In this document: piece after piece, positions 56,344-64,000 of the stretch
How the letters are laid out: every line of letters starts with the position of its first letter
How positions within the stretch are numbered: the first letter of the stretch is position 1
DNA from: Legionella maioricensis
GTDB lineage: Bacteria > Pseudomonadota > Gammaproteobacteria > Legionellales > Legionellaceae
Direction of reading: 5' to 3'
Length of the DNA stretch: 64,000 nt
NCBI RefSeq assembly: GCF_023618015.1
Contig: NZ_JAJKBJ010000009.1
Location: 62,001 to 126,000, forward strand
The notes under the pieces: generated by a model
Seen by the model: the letters and a program-made list of their open reading frames with translations, nothing else
The model's database searches: none
Told to the model about the DNA's origin: nothing
Made by a program: the position numbers and the translations under genes

Positions 56344-56735
56344 AAGTAGCTGTTGCTATTATAACTGATGAGCAAAGCCGTATTTTGATTACCCAGCGTC
56401 CTTTTCATGTTCCACATGGAGGATTCTGGGAGTTTCCAGGTGGTAAGCTTGAATCTAATGAACCCGCGGAACAGGCTTTGATCCGGGAAATTAGAGAAGA
56501 GGTAGGACTTGAAATTCATCAGTGCCACTTGCTAGGAGAGATTACGCATCAATATCCGGATAAATCTGTACAGTTAATTGTTTTCCAGGTGAATCAATTT
56601 AGCGGGACAGCTTCTTGCATGGAAGGGCAACTGAATATGCAATGGATAGAAAAAGATAAACTAAATCCTGACGATTTTCCTGAAGCTAATAAAGGTATTT
56701 TTGATTTAATTCCAATACCCGAGGCAACAGTATAG
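56340..56735 (+). CDS. mutT: 8-oxo-dGTP diphosphatase MutT
   Basis: This 131-residue Nudix hydrolase cleanses oxidised dGTP from the nucleotide pool. The Nudix box G-x5-E-x7-REUxEExGU is complete in [20 protein letters not shown] with the following EVGLE. The N-terminal [19 protein letters not shown] and the [10 protein letters not shown] block are MutT-specific. The length is that of E. coli MutT (129). It is translationally coupled to secA. Confidence 0.94.
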   Translation: MKVAVAIITDEQSRILITQRPFHVPHGGFWEFPGGKLESNEPAEQALIREIREEVGLEIHQCHLLGEITHQYPDKSVQLIVFQVNQFSGTASCMEGQLNMQWIEKDKLNPDDFPEANKGIFDLIPIPEATV

Positions 56736-56796
56736 CCAGCTGGTGATTTCGTATCGCCCATGCAAGCGATTTAAATGGACTTATTGGAATAAGGGA

Positions 56797-57585
56797 ATGT
56801 TATTTTACTTTATATTATTATTTACTCTGCTATTTCCTCTTGATGCCATAAGTTCCAATGATACTCCTTGTGGTGGACCTACAAATTTACTTGCGATTAT
56901 TGATCGACCATCTTTTGCTGATAGCGCCTGCGTGACTCCTGATAAGACCGTTATTTTGGAATCAGGATATGAAGATCTGACACTTTTAGGTGGCGGAAGG
57001 CAACAAAATTTCCCTGAAGCTTTTTTAAGATTTGGCTTGGCAGATCGATTTGAATTTAATATTTTTCTTCCTAACTATGTTCATCAAACGGTATTGCCTT
57101 ATAAGGGGTATGATCCATCAACTTTAGGAGTTAAACATGAGATTGCAGCAAGTACGCAATGGGTTATTGCGATTGACGGCTATCTCATTCTTCCTTCCGG
57201 AAGTGTCAATTTCGGGAGTGAAAGGGCCGGAGGAATATTTAATGGTCTTTTTAGTTATAATATTACTTCAGAAATCAGTTTGTCTGGTATGCTTGGCCTA
57301 AGCTCACAAACTCTATCAATTAATGCTGGAGGACAGCGTTACAACAGTATTAATCCAGATCTTGTATTATCATGGACTAAAGAAAAAATTAGTATTTATG
57401 GAGAAATATATGGTCAAAGTAAAACCGGACCACAACAAGGAAGTGGTTTTATTACGGACGCAGGTGTTCTATATCAGATAAAAAAGAATATAGTAATCGA
57501 TTTGGAAGCTGGGCATCGTATTAGTGGTGTCCTTGACGGATTTAGTTATTATTGGGGAACTGGTATATCCATTCAATTTTCGTAA
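56797..57585 (+). CDS. Predicted outer-membrane beta-barrel protein (MetA-pathway-like)
   Basis: I chose the ATG at 56797, which follows GGAATAAGGG and starts a clear signal peptide (MLFYFILLFTLLFPLDAISS); an upstream GTG at 56743 is less likely. The mature ~240 residues contain alternating amphipathic strands ending in aromatic or Ser residues (RFEFNIFLPNYV, WVIAIDGYLILPSG, ISIYGEIYGQSKTGP, YYWGTGISIQFS with a terminal Phe-Ser), as in beta-barrel proteins. EAFLRFGLADRFEFNIFLP and LGVKHEIA resemble proteins annotated as MetA-pathway-of-phenol-degradation transporters. Substrate and role are unknown. It follows mutT closely. Confidence 0.6.
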   Translation: MLFYFILLFTLLFPLDAISSNDTPCGGPTNLLAIIDRPSFADSACVTPDKTVILESGYEDLTLLGGGRQQNFPEAFLRFGLADRFEFNIFLPNYVHQTVLPYKGYDPSTLGVKHEIAASTQWVIAIDGYLILPSGSVNFGSERAGGIFNGLFSYNITSEISLSGMLGLSSQTLSINAGGQRYNSINPDLVLSWTKEKISIYGEIYGQSKTGPQQGSGFITDAGVLYQIKKNIVIDLEAGHRISGVLDGFSYYWGTGISIQFS

Positions 57586-57620
57586 GCATTCACGCAGTAG
57601 CCTAAATTTAAGGGAAAATT

Positions 57621-57686
57621 GTAGATACGGTCTTTAAAAGCAAGTTTAATGTTCATTAAGAGTTTGTTTTTAAAGACCGTATCTAC
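57621..57686. repeat. Perfect 19-bp inverted repeat
   Basis: GTAGATACGGTCTTTAAAA (57621-57639) and its exact complement (57668-57686) enclose a 28-nt loop. The right arm runs into the dispersed repeat copy B. It probably forms a strong hairpin in RNA and may stop transcription from the upstream gene. Confidence 0.85.
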
Positions 57687-57803
57687 ATTTGACATTCTTA
57701 GCTGCCTTGTTGTACCAATCTTCTGTAGGTCTACGTCCTGCGGCTTGTCCGCAGGATCCAGTCTGGTACTTGATTTCTGGATGCCGCGAACAAGTCACGG
57801 CAC
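57680..57803. repeat. Dispersed repeat, copy B
   Basis: This segment aligns with 15766-15884. Its inner perfect stem-loop CCTGCGG-CTTGT-CCGCAGG and a second one around CCGCGAACAAGTCACGG stand out. The better preserved stems suggest it is the less decayed of the two copies. Confidence 0.85.
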
Positions 57804-57953
57804 GTAAAATACTCCAGTTTAGTTGTGGGAAAAACTTAAGTCTCGAGCGAAAAGCGGAATCCGGCTCGAATCAAGTTTTGATCCCGGCGCTGCGCCTTCA
57901 CCCAGGCTTCCTTTAAGTTAAGCCACTAAGGAGTACATTTGTTGATCAATAAT

Positions 57954-58682
57954 CTAATTGAAATCAATCAATAAAGGTGAATGATCTGATACTTCATCAT
58001 TCATAACCGCAAACTCATTAACTATAATCTCCGGCGAAGTCAGGATGTAATCCGCAAATTTTTCTTCTTTTGAATAAAAGCGGGTACGTGTTGACCGTAT
58101 ATTATGAGATACGATTAGATTATGCATTCCTTGTTCCAATATGTGCATGCTTTCCGTATCAGGTCTTAAATTAAAGTCCCCGCACAAGATTTTGGGAGTA
58201 TTGATTGTATCCATAAATTGACGAATGCGGTGAGATTGATTGATTCGTTCAGGTGTGTCTTTTTTCCCTTTGCCATTCCATAGGCCATGTACGTTAAGAA
58301 CTGAATAAATTTTATTATTAACCCCGCACTCAACCCATTGCAGATTTCTATCGTGATTTAAACCTATGCCTGGATAATGTTGTTTTTGATGGATATTAAT
58401 ATCACCTTCACCAATGATATCAATATTATTTTTTATCAACATTGCAACTCCATAAACATTTTCAACTGCGGGTTTAAAAATAGCATGATGGTCTGGAAGT
58501 AGTCTTTGTAAGTCAGCAAAGATGTTAAGACTTAACTCTCTTTCTTTATCTACAAGGGTCCGGTGGGCGTTATAATAGACCTCCTGGAGACAGAAAATAT
58601 CTACATTTCGATGTTCATGAATAAATTTTAATAGAGGATTTCTAAGATGTCCTCCCCAGATATTTAAGGTTATTAATTTCAT
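57954..58682 (-). CDS. Endonuclease/exonuclease/phosphatase-family protein
   Basis: This 242-residue protein has the full EEP catalytic set: LNIWGG at the N-terminus, the metal Glu in DIFCLQEVYYN, LNVHGLWNG, GDFNLRPD (Asp/Asn pair) and the final SDHSPLLIDF. No signal peptide is seen. Family members act on DNA, phosphoinositides or sphingomyelin, and the substrate cannot be told from these motifs. It is 19 bp downstream of zapD on the same strand. In an intracellular pathogen a phosphoinositide phosphatase role is possible but unsupported here. Confidence 0.8.
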   Translation of the reverse strand: MKLITLNIWGGHLRNPLLKFIHEHRNVDIFCLQEVYYNAHRTLVDKERELSLNIFADLQRLLPDHHAIFKPAVENVYGVAMLIKNNIDIIGEGDINIHQKQHYPGIGLNHDRNLQWVECGVNNKIYSVLNVHGLWNGKGKKDTPERINQSHRIRQFMDTINTPKILCGDFNLRPDTESMHILEQGMHNLIVSHNIRSTRTRFYSKEEKFADYILTSPEIIVNEFAVMNDEVSDHSPLLIDFN

Positions 58683-58701
58683 TTACAATTAGTTCTCTTG
58701 T

Positions 58702-59448
58702 TCATATCTGACAAAACGCAATTTCCATATTAACGGTTTTATCGCGAATTTCCTGGGTAGTCGATAACTCATACAGCCTGATTGTTAAACTATGATGGCC
58801 TAGCTGTAGCTTTGGGATAATGCCCATTATTTTATCCATTTTTAATAAAATCAAATGATTCACTGATTTAGGAGAGATGCTATGCTGGTAAAATCCGTTA
58901 TATGCAATAATTGGAATATATTGCGTTGCTTCTCGTAAAAGTGATAAATAAACTGTCACTGTTTGTTCCAAATCCTTTAAACAGTGCACCCATTGATTAA
59001 TCGTTTTTTGTCTTAGTAAAGGATCTGAGTCAAACCATAATACTAAATGAGGCGAGTTAAACTCACATTCCTTAGTATTGGGATGATGAATCTGCCTTAA
59101 CGTTTTTAAAAACTCATCATTGTGTATTGAATTACTAAAGCGACCGGGAACATGATTTAAAGCATGAATTTGAGTCGCTAAATTATCAAATAACAGGGTA
59201 TTAGCCAATAAGTTACTTTTTTTTAATACATGTTCTATGCGAATTAACTCTTTAAGAAATCTGCTTTTTAATTCTGGTTTTTCAATAACATCAACAATTT
59301 CAATAATATGTTTTAAGGCAAAGCGGTGGATGACTTCATGAGATTCATAACAGGCTTGATTGATAGTTTTAAATAAAAACTCTAAGCGTAAAGCAATTCT
59401 TGATAAAAAATGTGTGGCTAATTGAAAAGTAATCGTGTCGTTATACAT
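58702..59448 (-). CDS. zapD: Cell division protein ZapD
   Basis: This protein bundles FtsZ filaments at the division ring. I chose the ATG at 59448 (248 residues), because MYNDTITFQLATHFLSRIA-LRLEFL aligns with the E. coli start (247 residues) and an AGGATGG lies upstream; an ATG 21 bp earlier is also possible. Typical parts are YESHEVIHRFALKHIIEIVDV, PELKSRFLKELIRIE, HLVLWFDSDPLLRQKTINQW and FYQHSISPKSVNHLILLKM. It lies downstream of coaE, the usual coaE-zapD order, though with a 255-bp gap here. Confidence 0.88.
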   Translation of the reverse strand: MYNDTITFQLATHFLSRIALRLEFLFKTINQACYESHEVIHRFALKHIIEIVDVIEKPELKSRFLKELIRIEHVLKKSNLLANTLLFDNLATQIHALNHVPGRFSNSIHNDEFLKTLRQIHHPNTKECEFNSPHLVLWFDSDPLLRQKTINQWVHCLKDLEQTVTVYLSLLREATQYIPIIAYNGFYQHSISPKSVNHLILLKMDKIMGIIPKLQLGHHSLTIRLYELSTTQEIRDKTVNMEIAFCQI

Positions 59449-59703
59449 ATAATCTGGCCATCCTAGCATGATCCGACTTTGGTACTCAGTATTTTATCTC
59501 AGTGTAGATTTTCATTGTCTTTCACACGAAAGTTGCTTATAGAAGCTCTTTATGACCTATGTGTGACTCAAAATATCACAGTGCGAAAGTCAGTTTTTTG
59601 CGCATAGACTAACATAAAAGTCATTGAAAACAAAAGATATCTTGTGTCTTGCAACTCTTCTGTTACTTATATCTGTTTTAAGTCTTGAATTTATTCTTAA
59701 ATA

Positions 59704-60297
59704 CTATAAAGCATTCAGATATTTATAGTGTAGTTTTTCCAAGTCATGTTTTAAGACATTCAGACCAGCAGCATTAATAATTACATCATCGGCGCTTTTT
59801 AAACGTAAATTATCGTCAGGCTGGGCAGATAAAATAGCTTGGGCTTGTTCTTTCGAACATTTATCTCGCTCCATGACACGAGCTATTTGCAGCTCTTGCG
59901 GTGCAGTAATGACTAATATTTTATTTAGATAAGGATATTTTTTTTTATCAAGCAACAAGGGAATTTCAACAACACAATAAGGGGTAATGCATAAATTAAC
60001 TTGTTTCTCCAGATTCTTACGAATAAGCGGATGCAGCAGATTTTCTAACCATCTTCGTTCATCGGGGTTAGAAAAAATAATATCTCGCATGCGCTTGCGA
60101 TTAAGTTCACCGTCTTCAAGAATTATCTCAGGGCCATAATGTGCAATAATTTCTTTGTAAGTAGGCGTATTCTTGGCTGTTAATTCTTTAGAGACCTTAT
60201 CTGCACTAAGAACCTCTACTCCCAAGCTTGCAAAAATTTTAGCAGCAGTAGTTTTCCCACTGGCTATATTACCAGTTAATCCAACGGCAAAGACCAT
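59704..60297 (-). CDS. coaE: Dephospho-CoA kinase CoaE
   Basis: This 197-residue kinase carries out the last step of coenzyme A synthesis. The P-loop GLTGNIASGKTTAAKIFASL is followed by VLSADKVSKEL, HPLIRKNLE, VEIPLLLDKK and the lid and base-binding part (QIARVMERDKCSKEQAQAILSAQ). The length is normal (E. coli 206). Its ATG shares one base with the stop of the upstream secreted-protein gene (TAATG), so it is coupled to it. Confidence 0.94.
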   Translation of the reverse strand: MVFAVGLTGNIASGKTTAAKIFASLGVEVLSADKVSKELTAKNTPTYKEIIAHYGPEIILEDGELNRKRMRDIIFSNPDERRWLENLLHPLIRKNLEKQVNLCITPYCVVEIPLLLDKKKYPYLNKILVITAPQELQIARVMERDKCSKEQAQAILSAQPDDNLRLKSADDVIINAAGLNVLKHDLEKLHYKYLNAL

Positions 60298-60743
60298 TAC
60301 ATTCTAACTCCCTCTTGGAAACTCGCACAGGTTACTAAATTAATATAACAGGTATCAGGGACCGTACTTTTTTCTCTACAATAAGCCTGGGCTCCAAGAG
60401 CAGCATCATCACGCTGTGAATAAAAGTTGCTTTGCCAGGGCATTGCCGTTTGATCTAATGCGGTACATCGCCACATCGGTCTAGTACTCATACCTTGATT
60501 AAATCCCTCGCAGTTGGCTATGGATGCTTTGCAGCTTAAAGGATTTTTACTTTCTTTCTTGCATGTTGCAAAGGCAAAGTTGAGCGCTGCCTTTTGATAA
60601 GTGCTTTTTGCTGACCATTGCTGGTTTGCATTGTCCTGGGTGGTACATACCCAATAGTTCCCTCTAGTTAAAAAAGGTGCTGATGCTGCGGTACCGCAAC
60701 CCAATAAGAACAACAATAAATAATATTTAAAGTTGTGATTCAT
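60297..60743 (-). CDS. Secreted protein with two internal Cys/Trp repeats, unknown function
   Basis: The ATG at 60743 follows GGAGAGG and gives 148 residues with a signal peptide (MNHNFKYYLLLFLLGCGTAASA); an upstream start is less likely. Processing could be at a lipobox-like LLGC or after SA-AP. The mature protein is an internal duplication. One unit starts YWVCTTQDNANQQWSAKSTY and ends CKASIANC. The other starts MWRCTALDQTAMPWQSNFYS and ends CYINLVTC. Each has W-x-C, a W about ten residues on, and three Cys at matching spacing, which suggests disulfide-bonded modules of ~50 residues. I do not know a function. It overlaps the EAL gene end by 17 bp and touches coaE. Confidence 0.7.
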   Translation of the reverse strand: MNHNFKYYLLLFLLGCGTAASAPFLTRGNYWVCTTQDNANQQWSAKSTYQKAALNFAFATCKKESKNPLSCKASIANCEGFNQGMSTRPMWRCTALDQTAMPWQSNFYSQRDDAALGAQAYCREKSTVPDTCYINLVTCASFQEGVRM

Positions 60744-62334
60744 TTTCCTCTCCTTGTAACAGGTCAAATAATTTTTCGATGGATAGCGCTCTTGAAAAAT
60801 ACCAACCTTGTAGAAATCTTACTCCATTTTCTGATAAATAATTAACTTGTTCTTCTGTTTCAACACCTTCAGCAATAATAATCAAATTTAATCGTTTCGC
60901 CATATTAATAATGGCATCATTTAAAGACTCTGTAATCGCTTTTGTACCAATAGCTTGAATAAATAATTTATCAATTTTCAGATAGTTAAAGGGAAAATGA
61001 TGTAAATAACTGATGCTGGCATGTCCCGTACCATAATCATCAACAGCTAAAGAAAATCCTGCTTGACGCAATTCCCGCATTTTATCGAAGAAAATACCAT
61101 TATTTTTATCTAATAGATCCCTTTCAGTTATTTCAAAAATAATTTGGGTAGGGGAGATGACATATTGTTCAACTAGTAAATTAAATTTGTTAAAAAAAGT
61201 GGGATCAGTAAAATGCAAAGCTGAAATATTAAAAGCCAGATGAAAATCAGGGTAATTATTTAAAAGAGCTTTAGTTTGATTAAAAGCTATTTCTATAATT
61301 TGTAAAGTAATTGGCACAATTAATCCATTAGCCTCTGCTTCTTCAATAAATAAGTCAGGCATAATTATTTGATTTTTCTTGTCTTGCCATCGTAATAATA
61401 CTTCGACTCCCGCATATTTCTTTTTTTCTTTATCAAAAAGAGGCTGATAGGTTGGATAAAATTCCTTGTTTTTTAATGCTGATTTCATCGCACCAAGCAA
61501 AGAATAACGCTTAGTGATGAAATTTTTCGTTATAAAGTACAATAAACACGAAATGATTAAGATGGTTAAACTGACTAATGTCTCTCTATATCCTAAATGA
61601 CGTAGTGTGGTATTTTCATCCTTAAAAACCATCACCTTAACTCCATCTATGCTATAAAGCTTATCCACCGCAAATAGAGATTGATCCTTCTGCAAAGATA
61701 AGTCTTCTTGATTATTATTAAATATCCAACCTGAGCGCTCAGGATTACGTTCAATTCTTAAAATAGTTTTTCTTTCTGAGTTATCATAAAGTGCAACCGC
61801 GTTGACACTGTCATCTAAGGGATAAAGTACATTTTTAATTGTAGAGGAAAGGACGAGGATTCCTATATCATAATGTCCCATTTTCTGTTGAATAAAATAA
61901 ACTGGCTGATCAAATATAGAGAGATTATATGGTCCTGAAATGCTCCTGGGACGAGCATGGGATAAAACAAGCCCCGTGGTATCACTCAAAGTGGAGCAGA
62001 GCAGCTTGGTGTTATCACTAACTACTAATCCTGCAATTTTAGGATCATTTAAAGGAATTCGTTCCAGATAAGGAGCTAATCCCTCTTGGCAATCTGAGAA
62101 ATTTTTTTCATAAGCGGGTAATGTATAAATTTCCTGAAAGAGATCTTCAATCAATCGGTCCGTATTATTGCTGAGTTTAATCGCTGTTTCTGAAATATTT
62201 TGATATGACTTTTCCAGACTAATTTGCCAATTTCTATAAAGGGCCACTAAAAGCACTAGAAGCGTAATTAAAACCCAAAGGAAAGTGAATCGTTTATAAA
62301 TTATCAGTGATGACTGTTGAAATAATTTACTCAT
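60727..62334 (-). CDS. c-di-GMP phosphodiesterase (CSS-motif sensor, EAL domain)
   Basis: This membrane-bound enzyme should hydrolyse cyclic-di-GMP. A transmembrane helix (~15-38, FLWVLITLLVLLVALYRNW) precedes a periplasmic CSS-motif domain (FSDCQEGLAPYL...KLLCSTLSDT, two Cys and the C-S-T signature). A second helix (ETLVSLTILIISCLLYFI) leads to an EAL domain with GVEVLLRW (E-V-L in place of E-A-L), FNISALHF, FEITERDL, DDYGTGHASISYL, LKIDKLFIQ and EGVETEEQ. The catalytic Glu and metal ligands are kept, so it is probably active. CSS-EAL enzymes respond to periplasmic redox via DsbA/B. The ATG at 62334 lies inside the end of bioA, and its 3' end overlaps the secreted-protein gene. Confidence 0.88.
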   Translation of the reverse strand: MSKLFQQSSLIIYKRFTFLWVLITLLVLLVALYRNWQISLEKSYQNISETAIKLSNNTDRLIEDLFQEIYTLPAYEKNFSDCQEGLAPYLERIPLNDPKIAGLVVSDNTKLLCSTLSDTTGLVLSHARPRSISGPYNLSIFDQPVYFIQQKMGHYDIGILVLSSTIKNVLYPLDDSVNAVALYDNSERKTILRIERNPERSGWIFNNNQEDLSLQKDQSLFAVDKLYSIDGVKVMVFKDENTTLRHLGYRETLVSLTILIISCLLYFITKNFITKRYSLLGAMKSALKNKEFYPTYQPLFDKEKKKYAGVEVLLRWQDKKNQIIMPDLFIEEAEANGLIVPITLQIIEIAFNQTKALLNNYPDFHLAFNISALHFTDPTFFNKFNLLVEQYVISPTQIIFEITERDLLDKNNGIFFDKMRELRQAGFSLAVDDYGTGHASISYLHHFPFNYLKIDKLFIQAIGTKAITESLNDAIINMAKRLNLIIIAEGVETEEQVNYLSENGVRFLQGWYFSRALSIEKLFDLLQGEENESQL

Positions 62335-63661
62335 AGCCTTGCGCTTTCGTATAAGCTGCATCTATAGAGTTTAGTGTTATTTTCGCTAATTTCCTAATAA
62401 TTTCACTCTCCGTGTTTAAAGGGGGAAGCCAGTATAGTGTTTTTCCTATCGGTCTTATAAGGGCACCATATTTTAATGCTTGTTGATACACCTCATTGCC
62501 TATACGGTAATCACCTATCTCGGCGAGGTCAGCTGCTACAACGGCACCAACACCTCTGACATTGTTTAACTTGCCAGACTCTTCAGCCACCTGTTTGAGG
62601 TAATCTAGCATGGTTTCTCCCAGGCGTTGTGCCTTATTTATGATGTCCTCATGGTGCATTGCTTTAATTGTCGCCAAGGCCGCACTTACTGCCAAAGGAT
62701 TCCCACTGTAGGTATGGGAATGTAAAAATGAATTCCCTGTTTTGTAATCTCCATAAAAAAGATCATAAATGGAACTATCAATCATGACACAACTGAATGG
62801 AATGGAGCCGGATGTTAGTCCTTTCGATAAGCAGATTAAATCAGGCTCAATTCCCGCATGATCGCATGCCAACCATTGTCCGGTTCGTCCAAGTCCAGTC
62901 ATGATTTCATCGGCAATCAGATAAATACCTTTTGATTTTGCCCATAAGGATATTTTTTTTAAAAAATCAGCACTGTAGCATAACATTCCCCCTGCGCCTT
63001 GAATAATCGGTTCTACAATAAGTGCACAGACGTTGTCACTGATTTTGTCTAATTGAGCCACAATAGCATCCCATTCATTATCACAACAGCGCCACAAAGG
63101 ATCATTTATTCCGGTTACATAGGGAATATTGTCAACAAAATAACAGGGAACACCAAAGGATTTGTACGGTTCCTTGTAAATACCCAAGTCACTGACACTC
63201 ATTGTTCCAAGCGTCTCTCCATGGTATCCATTTTTAAGCGCAATAAATTGATTCTTATTTTTATGCCCCTTAATTTGATTCGCATGCAGTGCTAACTTCA
63301 TTGCAATTTCAACAGCACTAGCCCCATCACTGGCAAAAAAAACATGTTGCTTACCAGTAATTTCTGTTAAATGCTCCGCTAATTCAACTAGAGCAGGGTG
63401 AGTAGTATTTGCACCAATGACATGCTCGAAACGCGATAACTGGTCTTTAATTGCGGAAATTACCGCGGGATGTCCATGTCCCAAAGACTTACACCACCAG
63501 CTCGAAATGGCATCAATTAATGGACCTTGATTCGTGTAAAGATAACTGCCTTGAGCTTGTTCAATTACTAAAGGAGGACACATCTCAAAATCTTTCATCT
63601 GAGAACAGGGGTGCCAAATATGCTTTAAATTCCTTGAGATTAATTTTTCTACGTTGACCAT
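62327..63661 (-). CDS. bioA: Adenosylmethionine-8-amino-7-oxononanoate aminotransferase BioA
   Basis: This 444-residue class III aminotransferase makes 7,8-diaminopelargonic acid for biotin. BioA-specific marks are IWHPCSQMKDFEMCPPLV, DAISSWWCKSLGHGHP, FFASDGASAVEIAMKLA, LIADEIMTGLGRTGQWLACDHAGIEPD and the PLP lysine in CLSKGLTSGSIPFSC. The start is divergent from bioB with 73 bp between, so the two share a control region. An EAL gene overlaps its end, an unusual partner for bioA. Confidence 0.95.
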   Translation of the reverse strand: MVNVEKLISRNLKHIWHPCSQMKDFEMCPPLVIEQAQGSYLYTNQGPLIDAISSWWCKSLGHGHPAVISAIKDQLSRFEHVIGANTTHPALVELAEHLTEITGKQHVFFASDGASAVEIAMKLALHANQIKGHKNKNQFIALKNGYHGETLGTMSVSDLGIYKEPYKSFGVPCYFVDNIPYVTGINDPLWRCCDNEWDAIVAQLDKISDNVCALIVEPIIQGAGGMLCYSADFLKKISLWAKSKGIYLIADEIMTGLGRTGQWLACDHAGIEPDLICLSKGLTSGSIPFSCVMIDSSIYDLFYGDYKTGNSFLHSHTYSGNPLAVSAALATIKAMHHEDIINKAQRLGETMLDYLKQVAEESGKLNNVRGVGAVVAADLAEIGDYRIGNEVYQQALKYGALIRPIGKTLYWLPPLNTESEIIRKLAKITLNSIDAAYTKAQGYE

Positions 63662-63674
63662 TATTTAAAAAATT

Positions 63675-63704
63675 GGTTGACAAGTTTGGGCACCACTCTA
63701 TCAT
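63675..63704 (+). promoter_or_regulatory. bioB promoter with a BirA-operator-like half site
   Basis: TTGACA (63677-63682), 16 bp, TATCAT (63699-63704) is a good sigma-70 promoter for bioB, 30 bp before its GTG. GGTTGACAA (63675-63683) over the -35 equals one half of the gammaproteobacterial BirA operator. The expected second half at about 63651-63659 is poor, so biotin control is uncertain. Confidence 0.55.
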
Positions 63705-63734
63705 GTTCATTATTATGAATAAAAGGGGGACGTT

Positions 63735-64000
63735 GTGACTGAGGCTAAAAAAAACTGGTCAATTTCTGAGATTACTGCAATCTATCAGCAGCCATTTAAT
63801 GATTTACTTCATCAGGCTCATACAATACATAAGCAACATCATGAATCTAATTCCTTGCAGTTTGCCACTTTATTAAGCATCAAGACGGGGGCTTGTCCCG
63901 AAGATTGCGGCTATTGCTCTCAAAGCGGTCATTTTAAAACCCATGTGGAAAAAGAAAAATTAATGTCAGTAGCGGAAGTGCTCAAAAGTGCCCAGGAAGC
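63735..64000 (+). CDS. bioB: Biotin synthase BioB (partial, N-terminal)
   Basis: A GTG at 63735 preceded by AGGGGGA opens a frame that runs off the window after 88 codons. It begins MTEAKKNWSISEITAIYQQP and contains the radical-SAM cluster motif CPEDCGYCSQ in KTGACPEDCGYCSQSGHF, which is specific to BioB. This enzyme inserts sulfur into dethiobiotin. It is divergent from bioA; further bio genes probably follow to the right. Confidence 0.93.
   Translation, partial: MTEAKKNWSISEITAIYQQPFNDLLHQAHTIHKQHHESNSLQFATLLSIKTGACPEDCGYCSQSGHFKTHVEKEKLMSVAEVLKSAQE

Larger units (their letters stand above)
57586..57953. other. Intergenic region holding a large hairpin and repeat copy B (368 bp)
   Basis: This gap between convergent genes is filled by a 19-bp-arm hairpin and dispersed repeat copy B. 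No gene is seen. A Leu/Pro-rich frame near 57689-57916 is repeat-derived. Confidence 0.5.

Noticed and set aside
57689..57916. 75-codon plus-strand frame in the gap after the beta-barrel gene
   Set aside because: It is the translation of dispersed repeat copy B.

Overview
This AT-rich 64 kb window looks like a chromosomal segment of a Legionella-type gammaproteobacterium. The evidence is the gammaproteobacterial housekeeping content (secA, relA, recJ, ubiC-ubiA, scpAB-rluB, phoH-ybeY-corC, coaE-zapD, bioAB), a CpxRA two-component system, several small membrane proteins with no recognisable family, small palindromic dispersed repeats, and one clearly eukaryote-like gene. I cannot name the species from sequence alone. 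I found no tRNA, rRNA, insertion sequence with a transposase, or CRISPR array.

Layout. Positions 1-7.8 kb (minus strand) hold a peptide-export cassette of the NHLM microcin/bacteriocin type: an HlyD adaptor, a C39-peptidase ABC transporter, and a second ABC transporter cut by the window edge. A secreted GH81 beta-1,3-glucanase with its own terminator precedes it. 8.2-10.8 kb (plus) has a HolD-like psi subunit, a lone GspH/FimT-type pseudopilin and ubiC-ubiA. 11-15.6 kb has a SlyB-like lipoprotein, an unknown protein with fifteen IDEN repeats, the cdd-punA-deoC nucleoside-salvage operon and an unknown membrane protein. 15.9-20.3 kb (minus) is a tightly packed phoH-ybeY-corC-cpxR-cpxA run. 20.4-25.3 kb (plus) is rnm(yciV)-yciO-trpS-scpA-scpB-rluB.

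25.4-41.4 kb is the accessory heart of the window. A three-gene operon encodes an acyl-AMP ligase/ACP/hydrolase fusion, a HAD phosphatase and a class III aminotransferase. It is followed by a putative SAM-binding protein, a WD40 protein of the Cdc20/Cdh1 (Fizzy) family, a small membrane protein, a hybrid histidine kinase, and a 1552-residue NRPS with formyltransferase, condensation-like, adenylation, carrier and reductase regions. The WD40 protein keeps a C-box-like motif at its N-terminus and a C-terminal Ile-Arg. That makes it a candidate mimic of the eukaryotic anaphase-promoting complex coactivator, and it is the most striking observation here. The NRPS adenylation pocket reads as phenylalanine-like, so an N-formyl-phenylalanine-derived aldehyde or alcohol is a reasonable predicted product.

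41.9-57.6 kb is mostly housekeeping: rlmD-relA, an Mth938-like protein, alaC-(COG4255-like)-recJ, an MscS-family channel, dusA, secA-mutT and a predicted outer-membrane protein. 57.9-64 kb has an endonuclease/phosphatase-family protein, zapD, the overlapping run bioA-EAL phosphodiesterase-secreted protein-coaE, and divergent bioB cut by the right edge. Palindromic repeat elements lie in several intergenic gaps, often between convergent genes.
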